From contig CASEHR010000070.1 of NCBI GenBank assembly GCA_949287785.1, forward strand, positions 1-10,364: a stretch of DNA of 10,364 bases, in the 5' to 3' direction. Positions within the stretch are counted from its first letter, which is position 1. The number at the start of each line of letters is the position of its first letter. This DNA is from an uncultured Bacillota bacterium (GTDB lineage Bacteria > Bacillota_I > Bacilli_A > Erysipelotrichales > Erysipelotrichaceae). The translations under genes and the position numbers were made by a program. Of this stretch, positions 7,208 to 10,364 are shown piece by piece. The notes beneath the pieces are model-generated. The model ran no database searches, was not told the origin of the DNA, and saw only the letters and a program-made list of their open reading frames with translations.

Positions 7208-9376
7208 CCCTTTCTTCTTACCAAAGAAACGAACTTCACCGGTAGGTCTCTGTTCAGGCTTCTCGTCTTTCTTAGGTTTCTCCAAGAGATCTTTGGCACT
7301 GACGTTGATCCGCCCTTTATCGTCGATTTCGATTACCTTGACCTTGATCGTATCACCGATCTTAAGGACATCTTCCGGCTTGTCAATGCGTTTATTGGCG
7401 ATCTTTGAAACATGAAGCAGAGCTTCTTTATTGCGATACAGTTCGACAAACGCTCCGAATTTCTCTAAGCGGATGACTTTGCTGTCATAGATCTCACCAA
7501 CCTGAACTTCTCTGACGATATCATAGATGATACCTTTGGCCTTGTTGATCATCTCACGATCTTGATGGTAGATGACACACTTGCCGTCATCATCGATATC
7601 GATCTTGACGCCACCGCAATCTTCAATGATCTGATTGATAATCTTGCCGCCGGTGCCGATGACTTCTCTGATCTTGTCGACAGGGATATCGATAGTATCC
7701 ATCTTCGGTGCGTATTTCGAGACATCTTTCCGTGGTTCGCTAATCGCTTGCAACATGTTGTCCAAGATGAACAGACGACCCTGCTTAGCTTGCGCAAGAG
7801 CCTCTTGGAAGATCTCTTTCGTGATCCCTTTGATCTTGATATCCATCTGCAGAGCGGTAATTCCGTCTTTTGTGCCCGCTACTTTGAAATCCATATCACC
7901 ATAATGGTCTTCCATACCCTGAATATCGCTTAAAATCGTATAGTGATCACCATAAGTGATCAAACCCATCGCTATACCGGCTACCGGCGCTTTGATCGGT
8001 ACACCGGCTGCCATTAAGGACATCGTACCGGCACAAATAGATGCCTGTGATGATGAACCGTTAGATTCAAGTACCTCCGCAACCGTCCTGATCGCGTATG
8101 GGAATTCATCCTCGCTTGGAAGGACCTGAAGCAGTGCTCTTTCGCCAAGTGCACCATGGCCGATCTCACGACGGCCCGGATTTCCCATCCTGCCGACTTC
8201 ACCGACTGAATATGGTGGGAAGTTATAGTGATGCATGAAGCGCTTTTCTTCAACATCTGTTATATCATCGATGATCTGATTATCACCCAATGGCCCCAAT
8301 GTCGTAACTGACAATACCTGTGTTTCGCCACGAGTGAACATCGCACTTCCGTGAGCTCTTGGCAGAAGATCGACTTGTGAATCAAGCGGTCTTATCTCAT
8401 CCAGCGCTCTTCCATCAGGTCTGATCTTTTCAACGCTGATCAGTCTTCTTACTTCACCGGCAACTATTTCCGTGCAGTACTCGCGCGCCTGTTTTGCGGC
8501 TTTTTCTTTATCGATTGACAATTCATCTTCCGTTTCCATGAAATGGGCAGCCATTTCATCAGTGATTTCATCGATCTTGCCATAACGTTCAAGTTTCTGT
8601 TTGATCGATACAGCTTCTTCTAGACGTTTTTTACCATTTAGATCAATATATGTTTTTACATCCGGAGCGATCTCATATAGAGTGACCTCCATCTTTTCTT
8701 TGCCGCACTTAGCAATTATCTCTTCCTGGTATGAACATAATTTCTTGATATATTCGTGGCCAAACATCAAACCATCGAGCATGACTTCTTCACTGACTTC
8801 TTTAGCACCGGCTTCAACCATGTTTATTGCCTCTTTGGTGCCTGCGATCGTCAGATGGATCAGTGAACGTTCTTCCTCTTCTTTCGTTGGATTAATGATG
8901 TACTTACCATCGACATAGCCGACGACGACACCGGCGACCGGACCATCAAATGGGATATTGGAAATACACAAAGCCAGAGAAGAACCGAACAGAGCTGCCA
9001 TTTCCTGTGACCGGTCCTGATCTACGGACAAAACTGTATTGACGACCTGGACTTCATTACGGAATCCTTCAGCAAACAAAGGTCTGATCGGACGATCGAT
9101 CAAACGAGCCGTCAAGGTCGCATGTTCACTCGGCCTTCCCTCACGTCTTAGAAAACCACCCGGTATCTTACCGACTGAATATAATTTTTCTTCAAAACTA
9201 ACTGTCAAAGGGAAAAAATCTGTATCTTTCGCTACCGAAGATGCTGTAGCTGTCGACAAGATGACGGTATCATCATAACGGACAAGTACCGATCCTCCGG
9301 CTTGTTTAGCGATTTCGCCTGTTTCGATAGTAAGATTTCTTCCTTCAAGATCAAAATGAAATACTTCTTTTGCCAT
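7196..9376 (-). CDS. pnp: Polyribonucleotide nucleotidyltransferase (PNPase)
   Basis: A 726-residue phosphorolytic 3'-5' exoribonuclease that releases nucleoside diphosphates from RNA and can work in reverse as a tailing enzyme; it acts as a trimer in the cytoplasm. The first RNase PH domain contains GGFLRREGRPSE and LIDRPIRPLF. An alpha-helical linker spans about 230-310. The second RNase PH domain begins near RPDGRALDEIRPL. It has the phosphate-binding NGSSSQAS near residue 440 and the catalytic acidic GDMDFKVAGT near 497. A KH domain follows with IGTGGK (GxxG loop) near 573. An S1 domain runs from about 626 to 695 (KFGAFVEL, LLHVSKIA, GRINVSAKDL). The last 30 residues are lysine-rich and polar. 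All domains are complete. The GAGG before the start is about 14 nt away, longer than usual, in a purine-rich leader. Upstream is yebC rather than the rpsO found beside pnp in many bacteria. Confidence 0.98.
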   Translation of the reverse strand: MAKEVFHFDLEGRNLTIETGEIAKQAGGSVLVRYDDTVILSTATASSVAKDTDFFPLTVSFEEKLYSVGKIPGGFLRREGRPSEHATLTARLIDRPIRPLFAEGFRNEVQVVNTVLSVDQDRSQEMAALFGSSLALCISNIPFDGPVAGVVVGYVDGKYIINPTKEEEERSLIHLTIAGTKEAINMVEAGAKEVSEEVMLDGLMFGHEYIKKLCSYQEEIIAKCGKEKMEVTLYEIAPDVKTYIDLNGKKRLEEAVSIKQKLERYGKIDEITDEMAAHFMETEDELSIDKEKAAKQAREYCTEIVAGEVRRLISVEKIRPDGRALDEIRPLDSQVDLLPRAHGSAMFTRGETQVLSVTTLGPLGDNQIIDDITDVEEKRFMHHYNFPPYSVGEVGRMGNPGRREIGHGALGERALLQVLPSEDEFPYAIRTVAEVLESNGSSSQASICAGTMSLMAAGVPIKAPVAGIAMGLITYGDHYTILSDIQGMEDHYGDMDFKVAGTKDGITALQMDIKIKGITKEIFQEALAQAKQGRLFILDNMLQAISEPRKDVSKYAPKMDTIDIPVDKIREVIGTGGKIINQIIEDCGGVKIDIDDDGKCVIYHQDREMINKAKGIIYDIVREVQVGEIYDSKVIRLEKFGAFVELYRNKEALLHVSKIANKRIDKPEDVLKIGDTIKVKVIEIDDKGRINVSAKDLLEKPKKDEKPEQRPTGEVRFFGKKKGKDE

Positions 9377-9416
9377 TTCTTACTTTCTTTCCTCTACTTT
9401 TCTCTTAAACGTACAT

Positions 9417-9425
9417 ATTCTAGCA
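9417..9425 (-). promoter_or_regulatory. Probable pnp promoter, extended -10 element
   Basis: Minus-strand TGCTAGAAT matches the extended -10 form TGnTATAAT with one mismatch. It lies about 40 nt before the pnp ATG, just after the yebC terminator. The -35 region is poor (TTTAAT at a 17-nt spacing, overlapping the terminator tail), which an extended -10 can offset. The predicted start near 9410 gives a leader of about 34 nt. Its place between a terminator and an ATG makes it plausible, but the call rests on consensus only. Confidence 0.5.
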
Positions 9426-9442
9426 TAATATCCCCTTTAATT

Positions 9443-9467
9443 AAACAAAAAGGAGATCGCTCTCCTT
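9443..9467 (-). terminator. Intrinsic terminator after yebC
   Basis: On the minus strand AAGGAGA, loop GCGA (a GNRA tetraloop), TCTCCTT give a perfect 7-bp stem at 9450-9467, followed by TTTGTTT. The stem starts inside the yebC stop codon TAA, so the terminator is extremely close to the gene. It separates yebC from pnp, which has its own promoter directly after it. The stem is short, and some read-through is possible. Confidence 0.75.
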
Positions 9468-10188
9468 AATCTTCGATAACGTTGTGGAATACTTCCTGAA
9501 CATCATCGACCTCATCCAGAAGTCTCAGTAATCTCTCCCACATCTCTTTATCTTCAGGGCTTTCCAGCTTGACATACTCATGCGGAATCATCTTGATAGT
9601 ATAGACAGAGAATTCAACGCCGGGGATCAATGCTTCGATCGCCTCCTGAGCTTTATGCAGATCGCTCGGGTCGGCATAGACCGTCATGATTCCATCTTCA
9701 ACTTCCAAGTCGCTTACATTGACATCGCTGTCGATCAGCGTTTCCAGCATCTTTTCTTCATCATCATAGTTGAATGACAGAACAGCTAGGTTATCATAAT
9801 TAAACGACACCGAACCCTTGACTCCTAATTTGCAATGCGACTTGTTGAAACATGAATTCATCGCCGCGACTGTTCTGTTTGAATTATCCGTCAGGCAGTC
9901 GATGATAATGGTCGCCCCGCTTGGACCGATTCCCTCATAACGCAGTGAATCATAATTCTCATTAGATCCGCCTTTTGCCTTTTCAATCGCTCTTTTTATG
10001 ACATCGGAAGGTACTTGATTGGCTTTAGCTTCAGCAATCTTTCGCTTCAAAGATAAATTCATCTCCGGATCAGGTACACCGCTTTTAGCAGCGATGTATA
10101 GCTCTTTTCCGTATCTGGAATACAGTTTTGATTTCATTGCGGCTGTTTTAGCCATCGATGCAGCACGTACTTCATGTGCTCTTCCCAT
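9466..10188 (-). CDS. yebC: YebC/YeeN (PmpR/TACO1) family protein
   Basis: A 240-residue cytoplasmic protein of the YebC family. The opening MGRAHEVRAASMAKTAAMKS, then KLYSRYGKELYIAAKSGVPD, NLSLKRKIAEAKANQVPSDV and IKRAIEKAKGG, cover the conserved N-terminal domain. RYEGIGPSGATIIIDCLTDN, followed by NRTVAAMNSCFNK, is the family core. The LGVKGSVSFNY segment and an acidic C-terminus (DEVDDVQEVFHNVIED) complete it at the usual length. Members were long annotated as transcriptional regulators. More recent work on the bacterial YebC2/YeeN group and mitochondrial TACO1 points to a role in translation through difficult, proline-rich stretches; which applies here cannot be read from sequence. The start is firmly set by AAAGGAGTGAT 5 nt (core AGGAG 9 nt) upstream. 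It has a probable own promoter at 10218-10245 and its own terminator, so it looks monocistronic. Confidence 0.94.
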   Translation of the reverse strand: MGRAHEVRAASMAKTAAMKSKLYSRYGKELYIAAKSGVPDPEMNLSLKRKIAEAKANQVPSDVIKRAIEKAKGGSNENYDSLRYEGIGPSGATIIIDCLTDNSNRTVAAMNSCFNKSHCKLGVKGSVSFNYDNLAVLSFNYDDEEKMLETLIDSDVNVSDLEVEDGIMTVYADPSDLHKAQEAIEALIPGVEFSVYTIKMIPHEYVKLESPEDKEMWERLLRLLDEVDDVQEVFHNVIED

Positions 10189-10193
10189 TTAAT

Positions 10194-10204
10194 ATCACTC
10201 CTTT
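10194..10204 (-). promoter_or_regulatory. Strong ribosome binding site of yebC
   Basis: AAAGGAGTGAT on the minus strand is close to a full complement of the 3' end of Bacillota 16S rRNA (one G short of AAAGGAGGTGAT). The AGGAG core is 9 nt from the ATG. It is the best ribosome site in the window and implies efficient translation of yebC. Confidence 0.85.
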
Positions 10205-10217
10205 ATTTAACTCGTAC

Positions 10218-10245
10218 ATTATACACTATAAACCTGAAATGTAAT
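10218..10245 (-). promoter_or_regulatory. Probable sigma-A type promoter of yebC
   Basis: A perfect -10 TATAAT (10223-10218) is preceded, with a 16-nt spacer, by ATTACA (10245-10240), which matches TTGACA at four of six positions. The -35 and most of the spacer lie within the last codons of the upstream gene, and the -10 lies just after its stop. The predicted start near 10211 gives a leader of about 23 nt carrying the strong ribosome site. No terminator is visible between the two genes, so read-through from upstream is also possible. Confidence 0.6.
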
Positions 10246-10364
10246 CATCTAATTTTTTCACAAAACTGCTTTGATGATCAATGTACTTTTTCGGTCTGAA
10301 TACCGATGCCTGTTCGATCAAAAGATTGATATCATCCCCCTCATTCAAAGACAGGATATAACCG
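10226..10364 (-). CDS. C-terminal end of an unidentified gene (5' part outside window)
   Basis: One frame is open from the window edge to a TAG at 10228-10226, giving 45 residues: GYILSLNEGDDINLLIEQAS, then VFRPKKYIDHQSSF, ending in KKLDDYISGL. The stretch is soluble and mixed in charge, with no cysteine or membrane segment. The codon use matches the neighbours, and the frame ends just before the yebC promoter, which supports a real gene. The GY-hydrophobic-acidic start followed by a helical, lysine-rich tail vaguely recalls the end of GT-B fold glycosyltransferases, but this is too short to assign. I leave the function open. Confidence 0.65.
   Translation of the reverse strand, partial: GYILSLNEGDDINLLIEQASVFRPKKYIDHQSSFVKKLDDYISGL

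Noticed and set aside
7562..7933. A plus-strand open frame opposite the PNPase KH and RNase PH region
   Set aside because: Its Asp/Ile-rich translation is the antisense of conserved PNPase codons.
1..10364. CRISPR arrays, insertion sequences, tRNA/rRNA genes, riboswitches, defence or phage genes
   Set aside because: I looked for repeats with spacers, transposase or integrase motifs, RNA-gene cores and long leaders. The window is almost wholly occupied by recognised housekeeping genes and shows none of these.

Overview
This window is a tightly packed housekeeping region of a low-to-moderate GC Gram-positive bacterium (Bacillota). Every gene lies on the minus strand, so transcription runs from high to low coordinates. 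Adjacent DnaB-type and DnaI-type helicase-loading genes point to the Bacillota, because these loaders are typical of that phylum. TGA is used as a stop codon (trmB, mutM), which argues against Mollicutes with the alternative code. The order polA-mutM-coaE-dnaB-dnaI without nrdR, and the style of the YebC protein, suggest an Erysipelotrichia-like lineage. That placement is an inference, not a proof.

Layout in transcription order. (1) 10364-10226: the last 45 codons of an unidentified gene. (2) 10188-9466: yebC/yeeN-family translation or regulatory factor, with its own promoter, whose -35 lies in the end of the previous gene, and a strong ribosome binding site. It is closed by a compact intrinsic terminator at 9467-9443. 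(3) 9376-7196: pnp (polynucleotide phosphorylase), with an extended -10 promoter just after that terminator. The pnp stop codon sits in the loop of a perfect 8-bp hairpin followed by a T-rich run, which could be a weak terminator or attenuator. (4) 7174-1: a seven-gene chain, trmB, a divergent ZnuA/TroA-like lipoprotein gene, polA, mutM, coaE, dnaB and dnaI (cut by the window edge). Here neighbouring genes overlap by 1-11 bp or are separated by 3 bp. It is very probably one transcription unit, possibly fed by read-through from pnp.

The genes join RNA decay (PNPase), tRNA modification (TrmB), DNA repair and Okazaki-fragment processing (PolA, MutM), CoA synthesis (CoaE) and replication initiation or restart (DnaB, DnaI). 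There is no gene-free stretch longer than 300 bases; the largest gap, between yebC and pnp, is under 100 bp and is filled by a terminator, a promoter and a ribosome binding site. I see no mobile element, CRISPR array, tRNA or rRNA.

I found no clearly new system. The points most worth a second look are the lipoprotein, which keeps the metal-binding-protein framework but appears to have lost the usual metal ligands; the hairpin around the pnp stop codon; and a strong excess of GATC tetranucleotides across the window.
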